A program made the position numbers and the translations under genes. From Formosa undariae (GTDB taxonomy: Bacteria > Bacteroidota > Bacteroidia > Flavobacteriales > Flavobacteriaceae), in assembly GCF_042427615.1 (NCBI RefSeq), contig NZ_JBHMEZ010000003.1, positions 1,054,001-1,118,000 on the forward strand: a stretch of 64,000 bases of DNA, given 5' to 3'. Below the pieces are notes generated by a model. The model did no database searches, was not told where the DNA came from, and saw nothing but the letters and a program-made list of their open reading frames with translations. Below, one piece after another: positions 25,301 to 32,572 of this stretch. Within the stretch, counting starts at the first letter, position 1. Every line of letters begins with the position of its first letter.

Positions 25301-26017
25301 AATTCTGAACGTGAAATGGCAAATGCCATGTATTTAGCTGGTTTCGATGTAAAAGATGTACACATGACCGATTTAATTTCTGGTCGTGAAACCCTTGAAG
25401 ACATTCAGTTTATTGGTGCCGTTGGAGGTTTTTCTAACAGTGATGTTTTAGGTTCTGCTAAAGGTTGGGCAGGTGCATTTATGTATAATGAAAAAGCAAA
25501 TACAGCATTAAAGAATTTCTTTAAAAGAGAAGACACGCTTTCTGTTGGAATCTGTAATGGATGTCAACTTTGGATGGAATTAGAATTGATTAATCCAGAA
25601 CACGACGTTCACGGAAAAATGTTACATAACGACTCGCATAAACACGAAAGTTCATTTACTTCAGTAGAAATTCAGAAAAACAATTCGGTAATGTTATCTA
25701 GTTTAGAAGGTAGCACACTTGGTGTTTGGATTTCTCACGGAGAAGGAAAATTCAACCTTCCTAAAGAAGAAAGCGAATACAATATTGTAGCTAAATATGG
25801 TTACGAAGGTTATCCTGCAAATCCTAATGGCTCGGACTTTAATACAGCCATGATGTGTGACGCTTCAGGAAGACATTTAGTAACGATGCCACATATAGAA
25901 CGTTCTACATTTCAATGGAACTGGGCAAACTATCCAGAAGGCAGAACAGACGAAGTGTCTCCGTGGTTAGAAGCATTTGAAAATGCTAAAAAATGGATTG
26001 ACGGGAATAAACAATAA
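22331..26017 (+). CDS. purL: Phosphoribosylformylglycinamidine synthase, large single-chain form
   Basis: This 1228-residue FGAM synthase catalyses step four of purine synthesis: FGAR + Gln + ATP to FGAM. It is the long form that fuses the PurS-like N-terminus, the PurL ATPase core and the PurQ glutaminase. Landmarks are FSQVNSEHCRHKIFNG (about 155-175), AETHNFPTTVEPFNGAATG and GGGIGYGKAD-like loops. The second half contains SVALSANWMWPCKNEGEDA and PTGKDSLSMKQKY. The glutaminase region has VGICNGCQLW with the nucleophilic Cys, and the MPHIERS His/Glu near the C-terminus. All expected motifs are present and the length is normal for the family. It is monocistronic after its own promoter, although the histidine kinase gene begins only 32 bp downstream. 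Confidence 0.97.
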   Translation: MIHFFGNVNGKLFAVQTVKELSTETISKLSWLFGNQPKLEQASIDAFFVGPRAAMITPWSTNAVEITQNMGIADIIRIEEFEAVAEDFSDFDPMISQKYEALSQESFTIDIKPEPILNIEDIAAYNAQEGLSLNDEEVAYLEGVAKKIGRPLTDSEVFGFSQVNSEHCRHKIFNGTFVIDGEEKDVSLFKMIRETSNKNPNDIVSAYKDNVAFVKGPVVEQFAPKTADKPDFYVTKNYESVISLKAETHNFPTTVEPFNGAATGSGGEIRDRLAGGKGSLPLAGTAVYMTSYSRLEENRPWEQKMDARPWLYQTPMDILIKASNGASDFGNKFGQPLITGSVLTFEHNENASSSTAKARKLGFDKVIMQAGGIGYGKADQALKDTPKKGDKIVILGGENYRIGMGGAAVSSADTGEFASGIELNAVQRSNPEMQKRAANAVRGMVESEENFIVSIHDHGAGGHLNCLSELVEDTGGKINLDSLPVGDPTLSAKEIIGNESQERMGLVIAEEHLETLHKIADRERSPIYDVGEVTGNDRFTFESKTTGEKPMDLALEDMFGSSPKTIMTDNTIVRKYKNPRYKSKNLKIYLEQVLQLEAVACKDWLTNKVDRCVGGKVAKQQCVGPLQIPLNNVGVMALDFNGKEGIATSIGHAPISALILPDAGSRNAITESLTNIVWAPLKDNLKSVALSANWMWPCKNEGEDARLYKAVQAVSEFAIDLGINVPTGKDSLSMKQKYPNEDVIAPGTVIISAAGNCSEISKVVEPLLKADGGNIYYINMSQDDFKLGGSSFFQALNAIGNDTPDVKDSSFVKNAFNAIQNLIKADKIEAGHDVASGGLITTLLELCFADVNLGADFDLTSLNEEDSLKILFSENAGLVFQADASVETILAENNIEVFKIGTANASGKINIKNNEDAFAFDVAELRDVWYKTSYLLDQKQTKNNVADARYANYKNQPLQYTFPKNFTGKRPTIDASQPKPKAAIIREKGSNSEREMANAMYLAGFDVKDVHMTDLISGRETLEDIQFIGAVGGFSNSDVLGSAKGWAGAFMYNEKANTALKNFFKREDTLSVGICNGCQLWMELELINPEHDVHGKMLHNDSHKHESSFTSVEIQKNNSVMLSSLEGSTLGVWISHGEGKFNLPKEESEYNIVAKYGYEGYPANPNGSDFNTAMMCDASGRHLVTMPHIERSTFQWNWANYPEGRTDEVSPWLEAFENAKKWIDGNKQ

Positions 26018-26049
26018 AATTCATTACATTCGTTTTATAAACGGAGTGA

Positions 26050-28074
26050 ATGAAATATATATTACTAGTCTTTATATTACTGACTAACACAATTATACTT
26101 GCACAAGACACAACGCATCAGCTTGACGTTGATGCGTTGAAAGTGCAAATAAAATCTGAAACGAATAAAGGTCAGAAACTAAAATTACTTGATAGTTTAA
26201 CAGACCTTATTTATCAGAAAACAGAATTGGATTTCGACTCTATCTCTAGATTCACTATAGATTATGCCATCCAATTAGACTCCTTTAATATTGCCTCTCG
26301 CAATACTCAAAACCTTATAAATTATTATAATAATGTCTTAGGCCAACCTGAGGAAGGCGTAATACTTTTCAAAACCTATTTCAACACTTTTAAAGATCAT
26401 TTAACCGACAGAAACCTTGCCGGAATCTACATCGATGCTGGAGATAGTTATTATTTCATAAAAGAAGTCGACACCGCGATGTCTTATTATAGCAAAGCGA
26501 AAGACTACGCGACAAAAGCAGGTAACGATCACGTAAAAGCCTTTGCCATTTTATACCAAGGGTACACCTACACCGACGAAGGTGATTTTGCTAAGGCATC
26601 TCAACACATACAGGAAGCTTCAAAAATTTTTCAAAAAGTTAAGGATACCTTCAATATTATTACCTCAAGAAATGCCTTATCTATATTATATAGTGCCAAC
26701 GGATTTTTAAAGGAAGCAGAACTAGAACGCAAAGAAGCTATTGAGCTGGGAGAGCTTTCTAAAAATTACGGGGTATTAATTTCAATTTATGCCAATTCTG
26801 CCACCGATAATAAGAAACAGGGTTTACAAAAAGAACGTTTAATTAATATACATAAAGCGGTTGCGGCTAGTGAAAAATCAGATCACCTTGATTATTTTAG
26901 ACCGATACTTCTACATACCTTAGTTATTGCGTATGCCGAAAATGACAGTCTAGACAAAGCTAGATCGTATTATAAAACATTAAAAGCAGATAAAAAAAAC
27001 ATTGAAGGCATCTATGAAAGTAATTACTATAGAGCTTCTAGCCGTTTAGCTTTTGCTGAAAAAGACTATCCTTCTGCTCTAGAATGGGGTGAGAAATACC
27101 TCGATCTTGTTAAAGCGACAAACAACATTCACAACATAGAAGATGGCGAATCCTTTTTAGCCGATGTTTACGAAAAACTCAATCAATATAAGGAAGCGTA
27201 TACACATTTAAAAGCCTTTAAAAAGATTGAAGATTCACTGAAATCTGTTCAAAAAAACAATGCCTTAAGCTATTACCAAACGCTTTATGAAACCAATAAA
27301 CGCGATCAGAAAATAAAAGATCAGAATAGTGAGATAAAATTATTAGACGAACAACACACGCGTAAAGCACAATTAATGTGGCTCAGCATAATTATTCTTA
27401 TTGCTTTATTTTCAATCATTTATTTGTATCGTTCTCGTAAATATTCACGAAAAAATGTTCAACTTCAGAAAATATTTGCTCAAGATTTAATTCATAGTGT
27501 CGAAGCAGAACGTAAACGTATTTCTAGCGAGCTTCATGATAGTGTTGGACAAAGCCTCTTACTTATTAAGAATAAAATATTTTTAGAAAGTGAAAACAGA
27601 ACAGATACGGCTTTGGTTGATGATGCTATTGATGAGATAAGAACAATATCTCAGCAATTACATCCTTTTCAATTTGAAAAATTAGGTTTAATAAATTCGA
27701 TAAAAAATACAGTAGAAAACTTTCAAAAGAATTCTCTTATTTTCTATTCAGAAGATATAGACATCGAAGTTTTAGATATTTCAAAAGACAAGGAAATATT
27801 TATTTATAGAATACTACAAGAATGCTTAAATAATGTTGAAAAACATTCTGAAGCAAAGGCCTGCGCCATACGCATAGAAAATTTAAAAGATGCCGTTCTT
27901 TTTGAAATAAAAGATAATGGGATTGGTTTTGACGTTACAGAAAATACTAAATTATTAAATAGTTTAGGCATGAAAACGCTAAAAGAACGCGCACAACTTA
28001 TCGGTGCACAGCTAAGTATTAATTCGATTAAGGGAACAGGAACAACAATTCAAATAAAAATTCAAAAAGACTAA
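26050..28074 (+). CDS. TPR-containing sensor histidine kinase (HisKA_3 type)
   Basis: This 674-residue membrane kinase has a signal peptide (about 1-19, ending ILAQ). A periplasmic TPR solenoid follows (about 95-400; e.g. DTAMSYYSKAKDYATKAG). There is one transmembrane helix (about 442-460, LMWLSIIILIALFSIIYLY) and a coiled linker. The HisKA_3 dimerisation motif is EAERKRISSELHDSVGQSL with the phospho-acceptor His. The HATPase_c domain has N box LQECLNNVEKHSEA, G1 DNGIGFD and G2 LGMKTLKERAQ. Together with the LuxR-type regulator 3 bp downstream it forms a two-component system of the NarL/DesK class. The signal sensed by the TPR region is unknown. Confidence 0.93.
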   Translation: MKYILLVFILLTNTIILAQDTTHQLDVDALKVQIKSETNKGQKLKLLDSLTDLIYQKTELDFDSISRFTIDYAIQLDSFNIASRNTQNLINYYNNVLGQPEEGVILFKTYFNTFKDHLTDRNLAGIYIDAGDSYYFIKEVDTAMSYYSKAKDYATKAGNDHVKAFAILYQGYTYTDEGDFAKASQHIQEASKIFQKVKDTFNIITSRNALSILYSANGFLKEAELERKEAIELGELSKNYGVLISIYANSATDNKKQGLQKERLINIHKAVAASEKSDHLDYFRPILLHTLVIAYAENDSLDKARSYYKTLKADKKNIEGIYESNYYRASSRLAFAEKDYPSALEWGEKYLDLVKATNNIHNIEDGESFLADVYEKLNQYKEAYTHLKAFKKIEDSLKSVQKNNALSYYQTLYETNKRDQKIKDQNSEIKLLDEQHTRKAQLMWLSIIILIALFSIIYLYRSRKYSRKNVQLQKIFAQDLIHSVEAERKRISSELHDSVGQSLLLIKNKIFLESENRTDTALVDDAIDEIRTISQQLHPFQFEKLGLINSIKNTVENFQKNSLIFYSEDIDIEVLDISKDKEIFIYRILQECLNNVEKHSEAKACAIRIENLKDAVLFEIKDNGIGFDVTENTKLLNSLGMKTLKERAQLIGAQLSINSIKGTGTTIQIKIQKD

Positions 28075-28077
28075 ACT

Positions 28078-28710
28078 ATGGCGACCACTATTCTTCTTGC
28101 CGACGACCACCCTTTATTATTAAATGGTACTAAAGAGTTTTTAGAAAAAAAATGGTTTAAAGTGATTGCTACAGCAACCGATGGTAATTCGGCTTATAAT
28201 AGAATTGTAGAATTACAGCCTGATATTGCCATTTTGGATTTTGATATGCCAAAACTGAACGGCTTAGAAATTGCTATGGAAATTAAACGAAATAGCTTAA
28301 CTACAAAAGTTGTTATTTTAACTTTACATAAACAGGAATCGATCTTAAAAGAAGTTGGAAAATCTATACATGGCTATGTTACTAAAGATAGTGCTTTAGA
28401 AGAATTGGAAGCCTGCCTGGAAAGCATAAAAAACAACACTAATTATGTTGGTAAAAAATTACTAACTAGTATTCATATTAATAGTAGTACAGATTCTAGT
28501 GTTGAAAAATTGACACCTACCGAACTAAAAATTTTAAAGTATTTAAATAAGAATTTCAGTAGTCCGCAAATCGCAGAAGAATTATTTATTTCAAAACGTA
28601 CAGTTGAAAAACACAGAAGCAATATTATTAAAAAATTAGAAATTGATACCACTAGCCAAAACGCACTCTTTCTTTGGTTAAAAAACAATCCAAATATTTT
28701 CAATACGTAA
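28078..28710 (+). CDS. NarL/LuxR-family response regulator
   Basis: This 210-residue regulator has a receiver domain (1-120) with the acidic pair ADDHP, phospho-acceptor Asp in AILDFDMPKLNGLE, Thr in VVILTLH and Lys in GYVTKDS. The C-terminal LuxR-type HTH (about 145-205) contains LTPTELKILKYLNKNFSSPQ and ISKRTVEKHRSNIIKKL. It follows the histidine kinase gene by 3 bp and is its cognate partner. Its DNA targets are not evident; neighbouring genes downstream (the half-AraC protein and the TPR T9SS protein) are possible but unproven targets. Confidence 0.95.
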   Translation: MATTILLADDHPLLLNGTKEFLEKKWFKVIATATDGNSAYNRIVELQPDIAILDFDMPKLNGLEIAMEIKRNSLTTKVVILTLHKQESILKEVGKSIHGYVTKDSALEELEACLESIKNNTNYVGKKLLTSIHINSSTDSSVEKLTPTELKILKYLNKNFSSPQIAEELFISKRTVEKHRSNIIKKLEIDTTSQNALFLWLKNNPNIFNT

Positions 28711-28838
28711 GCTTACGAATAGTTTACTAATGCAACAATATTTACTTTTAGGAAACTTAAATACAACGCATTATACACAACACACACACATATTACACGC
28801 CTATTAATTATTGGATTCTTAACGTTTATTCGGTTGAA

Positions 28839-29273
28839 TTGCACGATAACGAAACGCATCTAATACAGCCAGATGGTTACAGCTATATTATTTATAAAAC
28901 AGAAGAGACAAGCACTGTATTATACTACAAGCCGTCTACAGCACCTTTAATCCTTAAATCCGAACGCGAGAGTATCTACTATATCTCCAAGTGTAGGCCC
29001 ACTTTTGTCGGTTATTTAATGAAACAAAAAATTAAAATGACACCGTTAAAACCAACCGATTTTTTAAAAAGCCTGTCTTCCACTAAATTTAAATCTATAA
29101 TCCCTACAGTACTAGACAATATTGTAATGCATTTACATGCGAACAAAAACGCATCCTTACCGGAGCTTAAAAAGCATTACCAATGTACTCATCTAAAAAT
29201 AAATTACCTTTTTAAAAAAAATATCGGGGTTACGTTTAGTGAATATAAAAACATTTTAAAGCAAATTACGTAA
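28839..29273 (+). CDS. Orphan protein with half of an AraC-type DNA-binding domain
   Basis: The coding frame of about 144 residues has no ATG near its 5' end. The most likely start is TTG at 28839, and the frame is open back to 28761. Residues about 1-70 are unrecognised. Residues about 92-143 (IVMHLHANKNASLPELKKHY, NYLFKKNIGVTFSEYKNIL) match the first helix-turn-helix and linker of AraC/XylS regulators. The second HTH is missing because the stop follows at once. It could be a truncated regulator, a pseudogene remnant or a small single-HTH regulator. It lies 128 bp after the response regulator gene on the same strand. Translation and function are both uncertain. Confidence 0.5.
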   Translation: MHDNETHLIQPDGYSYIIYKTEETSTVLYYKPSTAPLILKSERESIYYISKCRPTFVGYLMKQKIKMTPLKPTDFLKSLSSTKFKSIIPTVLDNIVMHLHANKNASLPELKKHYQCTHLKINYLFKKNIGVTFSEYKNILKQIT

Positions 29274-29587
29274 CTCTACGCATTGTAAAACCTAATGATT
29301 ATCTATAATTTAGTTCTAACTATAAAACATTTAAATATATCTATATCTCCTATAGTAAATGCGTTTCAAATAAAATAAAAGTGCTATTAGTCCAAAATGA
29401 CAGATTAAGATCGAAATGGTCTTAATCTGTTTTTTTGCCGTTATTTCCATAACTAGATCTTTAAGAAAATCACTCTAGAAGTACTAGCGACCCGGAAACT
29501 ACTGCTCCAAAAAACACGAGCCTTTTCTAAAAACAAGAAGCAGCAGTAACCTCTCACCTTCTACTAAAACTTTTTTTATTCGTTAAA
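29274..29587. other. Intergenic region with a terminator
   Basis: The stretch holds the terminator at 29399-29437 and otherwise no gene or known RNA that I can recognise. A GCTCCAAAAAACACGAGC segment (about 29503-29522) can form only a weak short hairpin. Confidence 0.5.
29399..29437 (+). terminator. Terminator downstream of the half-AraC gene
   Basis: The stem ACAGATTAAGA pairs with TCTTAATCTGT, extended by one GA/TC pair across the loop, and is followed by seven T. It lies about 125 bp after the stop at 29273. Confidence 0.85.
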
Positions 29588-31015
29588 ATGCTTTATTTTC
29601 AAGCTGTGAAAAAATTATTTATCGGATTATTTATATTGTGGTCAATTGGTAATCTTAACGCTCAGAACCACAGCAATCAAAACGAACGCATCACACAATT
29701 TTTCTATCGCGATAGCATCATTTCCATGCAGCACTGGTTAAATTCTAACAAAACCATAGATAGTATAAAAACCTATTATAAAACAGGAGAACTCGATGAG
29801 TCTTTTTACTTATTCAAAAATAAATTCCAAGGCACTTGTTATAAACACAATAAAAAAGGTGAATTGGTTACTACTTGGATTTTCGATAAAGGAAAACTAA
29901 AAACAAGAACAGACCACATTCTTGAATTCACGAAAAAGAATGAAGAAAAAATTATAAAATTCCACACCGATTTAATTGCCATTAATCTTGCGCTAAAAAA
30001 CACACCTAACAAAACGTCTTTAATTGCAAAACGGGCACGTATACGCACACATTTAAGCAATCATACCTTAGCAATAAACGACTATTTACATCTAATTAAG
30101 GTACTTCACAAACTATCGAAAAAGAAAAACACCCCACCTCCTGCAAACTTATTAGCAAATGTATACAGCACCTTAGCAACAAATTATGAGGCTTTAGAAA
30201 TGGATAATTACGTGATTAATTACAAGTTTAAAGCCATGGCTGCCGATCCGGAAAACACGCGCTTAATATATAATTTCAGTTCCTTTTTATACATGATAAA
30301 ATCTTACGAACTCGCGCTCTATTATGCGAATCAGGTTATCGCAATAAAACCAGAACATTCATTTGCTAATCGTTTACTAGCCGCCATTTATACGGAGTAT
30401 GAAGATTACGACAAAGCATTAAATCATATAAATATTGCATTTAAAAATGAGGACAGTTTATTAAAAAACGGATACGGAACTGAAGAGCAAGATATAAGAA
30501 CACAAAGAGGTTATATTCTTCATAAACTGGGAACATCTAACGCTGGGATTACAGATTTAAAAGAAGCGTTACGATTAAATGAAGATAATTCCTTCGCGTA
30601 CCGAAATCTTGGAGTCGTGTATTACGATTTAGAATTATATAATTTAGCGTGCACTAACTTACAGCAGGCAAAAACATTGGGTTATGAAAAAACTCACGAT
30701 CGGTACGATTTACAGGATTATCTCGAGTATTCCTGCAATTACACACAAAACGAAATACTTGCGAGAACGACTCATAAATCTCCAAACCGAGAAAATAAAC
30801 CATCTATTTACCCCAATCCGACTAACGATATTGTGAATATTAAAAATCTAGCATTCCAAGATTATGATTTTAGGGTGTTTGATTTCACGGGGAAATTAGT
30901 AAAAGAGGGCAATAGTAAAGTACCTATAAATATATCACACCTCCCCACTGGCGCTTATATTCTAAAAGTAACTTCTAACAACTTAAATGAAACGTTTAGA
31001 ATACTAAAAGAGTAA
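29588..31015 (+). CDS. Secreted TPR protein with T9SS type A sorting domain
   Basis: This 475-residue secreted protein has a signal peptide ending NLNAQ. If the GTG at 29606 is the true start, the signal begins VKKLFIGLF. An N-terminal MORN/toxin-immunity-like segment (YYKTGELDESFYLFKNKFQGT) is followed by a TPR array (about 185-380; e.g. YELALYYANQVIAIKPEHSF and DYDKALNHINIAF). The C-terminal 70 residues (SIYPNPTNDIVNIKN, FDFTGKLVKEG, LPTGAYILKVTSNN) are a type A sorting domain. It should be exported by the type IX machinery and attached to or released from the cell surface. TPR proteins usually mediate protein contacts; no partner is evident. Confidence 0.85.
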   Translation: MLYFQAVKKLFIGLFILWSIGNLNAQNHSNQNERITQFFYRDSIISMQHWLNSNKTIDSIKTYYKTGELDESFYLFKNKFQGTCYKHNKKGELVTTWIFDKGKLKTRTDHILEFTKKNEEKIIKFHTDLIAINLALKNTPNKTSLIAKRARIRTHLSNHTLAINDYLHLIKVLHKLSKKKNTPPPANLLANVYSTLATNYEALEMDNYVINYKFKAMAADPENTRLIYNFSSFLYMIKSYELALYYANQVIAIKPEHSFANRLLAAIYTEYEDYDKALNHINIAFKNEDSLLKNGYGTEEQDIRTQRGYILHKLGTSNAGITDLKEALRLNEDNSFAYRNLGVVYYDLELYNLACTNLQQAKTLGYEKTHDRYDLQDYLEYSCNYTQNEILARTTHKSPNRENKPSIYPNPTNDIVNIKNLAFQDYDFRVFDFTGKLVKEGNSKVPINISHLPTGAYILKVTSNNLNETFRILKE

Positions 31016-31093
31016 ATCGGTATCTAAGGATACATGTAATTATTTAAAGCATCTTGAATTTAAAGTTTCGCATGGCCTAAAACGAATAGGTGC

Positions 31094-31759
31094 TTACTCT
31101 GATTTCTGATTTGAATAAAAATGTTCAACAATCTCATCGTAACTCTTAATCGTACTTTTTATCCAATCCATGCGCTTTTCTAACTGCTCTTCCTCGGTAA
31201 GCCTCCATTCTATATTGGTGCGCTTTAGCTTAGTTGTTACATGTTGTAAAATAATAGCTGCAGAAACAGAGATATTTAAACTCTCTGTAAACCCAACCAT
31301 AGGAATTTTTAAAAACGAGTCTGCTTCATCTAACACCGCTTGCGACAACCCTTCTGTTTCTCTTCCGAAGAAAAAACAAGACGGCTTAGATACATCAAAA
31401 TCATGTAATTCACAATCGTTTTCATGCGGCGTTGTGGCGACAATCTGATAGCCTTTTCGTTTTAAATCTGCGATACAATCTTTCACGTGATTATAGCGAT
31501 TTAAATCTACCCACTTCTGCGCTCCCATTGCAATTTCCCGATCTATACGTTTAGAATTCTTCTCTTCAACAATATTCACTTCCTGAATGCCAAATACGTC
31601 GCAACTTCTAATTACCGCACTGGTGTTGTGTAGCTGATACACATCTTCTGTAGCCACCGTAAAATACTTTGTACGTTCGGGTAACACAGTATCGAACCGT
31701 GCCTTACGCTCAGGAGTAATTATATTTTCTAAATGTTCAAGGAGTTTTAAATCGATCAT
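31094..31759 (-). CDS. trmH: SpoU/TrmH-family tRNA (guanosine-2'-O-)-methyltransferase
   Basis: This 221-residue SPOUT methyltransferase has motif 1 in LHNTSAVIRSCDVFGIQEV (Asn and catalytic Arg), motif 2 FFFGRETEGLSQ and motif 3 IPMVGFTESLNISVSAAI, which form the trefoil-knot SAM site. Length and N-terminal layout (RKARFDTVLPERTKYFTVA) fit TrmH, which methylates G18 in the D-loop of tRNAs, rather than the longer 23S rRNA enzyme RlmB. The C-terminal helix has the basic ERMDWIKSTIKSYDEI segment. It diverges from the sirtuin gene with 60 bp between starts. Confidence 0.88.
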   Translation of the reverse strand: MIDLKLLEHLENIITPERKARFDTVLPERTKYFTVATEDVYQLHNTSAVIRSCDVFGIQEVNIVEEKNSKRIDREIAMGAQKWVDLNRYNHVKDCIADLKRKGYQIVATTPHENDCELHDFDVSKPSCFFFGRETEGLSQAVLDEADSFLKIPMVGFTESLNISVSAAIILQHVTTKLKRTNIEWRLTEEEQLEKRMDWIKSTIKSYDEIVEHFYSNQKSE

Positions 31760-31819
31760 TAAATTAGTTTGCTAGTTAGAATCTTCGAATTTATAAAAAT
31801 GATTTCTTATTTTTAACTA

Positions 31820-32497
31820 ATGAAACATATAGTTGTACTTAGTGGTGCAGGAATTAGTGCCGAAAGTGGGTTAAAAACCTTTAGAGATAGCGATGGATTA
31901 TGGGAAGGCCATGATGTTATGGAAGTAGCAACTCCAGAAGGTTTTGCTAAAAATCCAGAATTAGTATTAGACTTTTACAACCAGCGCAGAAAGCAATTGA
32001 AGGATGTAAAACCTAATCCCGCGCATTTCGATTTAGCGGCTTTAGAAAATGAATATAAAGTCACGATTATTACTCAAAATGTAGACGATTTACACGAACG
32101 CGCAGGCAGCACAAACGTAATTCATTTACACGGCGAATTATTGAAAGCTAAAAGCGTAAGTAATGAAGACATTTTACCTTGGACTACAGATATTAAACTG
32201 GGAGATCTATGTAAAAACGGATATCAAATTCGTCCGCATATCGTATGGTTTGGAGAAGCGGTTCCTATGATAGATTTAGCTATGTCGGTTTGTAAAACGG
32301 CCGATATTTTAATTATTATCGGGACTTCAATGCAAGTGTATCCAGCAGCAAGTTTGATGCATTATGTTGAAGCACAAACGCCTGTATATTATATCGATCC
32401 TAATCCGGCAAGCATGAGTGACAAACATGTTAAAACGATTCGCGAAAATGCGACTTCTGGCATGAAAACTGTTTTAAAAGACTTATCTTTAAATTAA
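31820..32497 (+). CDS. cobB: NAD-dependent protein deacylase, sirtuin (CobB-type, zinc-less)
   Basis: This 225-residue sirtuin removes acyl groups from lysines using NAD+. Visible motifs are GAGISAESGLKTFRD (NAD binding), TQNVDDLHERAGS, HLHGEL with the catalytic His, and PHIVWFGEAVPM; the C-terminus has IIGTSMQVYPAASL. The YNQRR segment (about residues 53-57) carries the Tyr-x-x-Arg pair that marks class III (SIRT5/CobB-like) desuccinylases and demalonylases. The four zinc-binding cysteines are absent: between HGEL and RPHIVWFGE there is a single Cys (DLCKNG) and otherwise a short SNEDILPWTTDIKLGD insert. This looks like a lineage feature rather than damage. It is single-gene, next to the ppGpp synthetase gene. 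Confidence 0.92.
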   Translation: MKHIVVLSGAGISAESGLKTFRDSDGLWEGHDVMEVATPEGFAKNPELVLDFYNQRRKQLKDVKPNPAHFDLAALENEYKVTIITQNVDDLHERAGSTNVIHLHGELLKAKSVSNEDILPWTTDIKLGDLCKNGYQIRPHIVWFGEAVPMIDLAMSVCKTADILIIIGTSMQVYPAASLMHYVEAQTPVYYIDPNPASMSDKHVKTIRENATSGMKTVLKDLSLN

Positions 32498-32536
32498 ACA
32501 TTATACAATTTACTGTTTCAAAAAACAGCAAAACAA

Positions 32537-32567
32537 TTGTAAGTTAATATTCTTTAAACTACTTTTA
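32537..32567 (+). promoter_or_regulatory. Probable promoter of the Rel gene
   Basis: TTG (32537-32539), a 20-bp spacer and TACTTTTA (32560-32567; one mismatch to TAnnTTTG) lie just before the ATG at 32573. The leader would be nearly absent, so another promoter cannot be excluded. Confidence 0.4.
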
Positions 32568-32572
32568 GTTTT

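Noticed and set aside
22331..26017. Several reverse-strand ORFs of 60-120 codons inside purL (e.g. 23074-23430)
   Set aside because: They lie fully antisense to a long, well-conserved gene and show no protein family features; shadows of the coding strand.
28776..28791. CA-rich microsatellite-like run (CACAACACACACACA)
   Set aside because: Short, imperfect and intergenic; no sign of phase variation in a coding frame.
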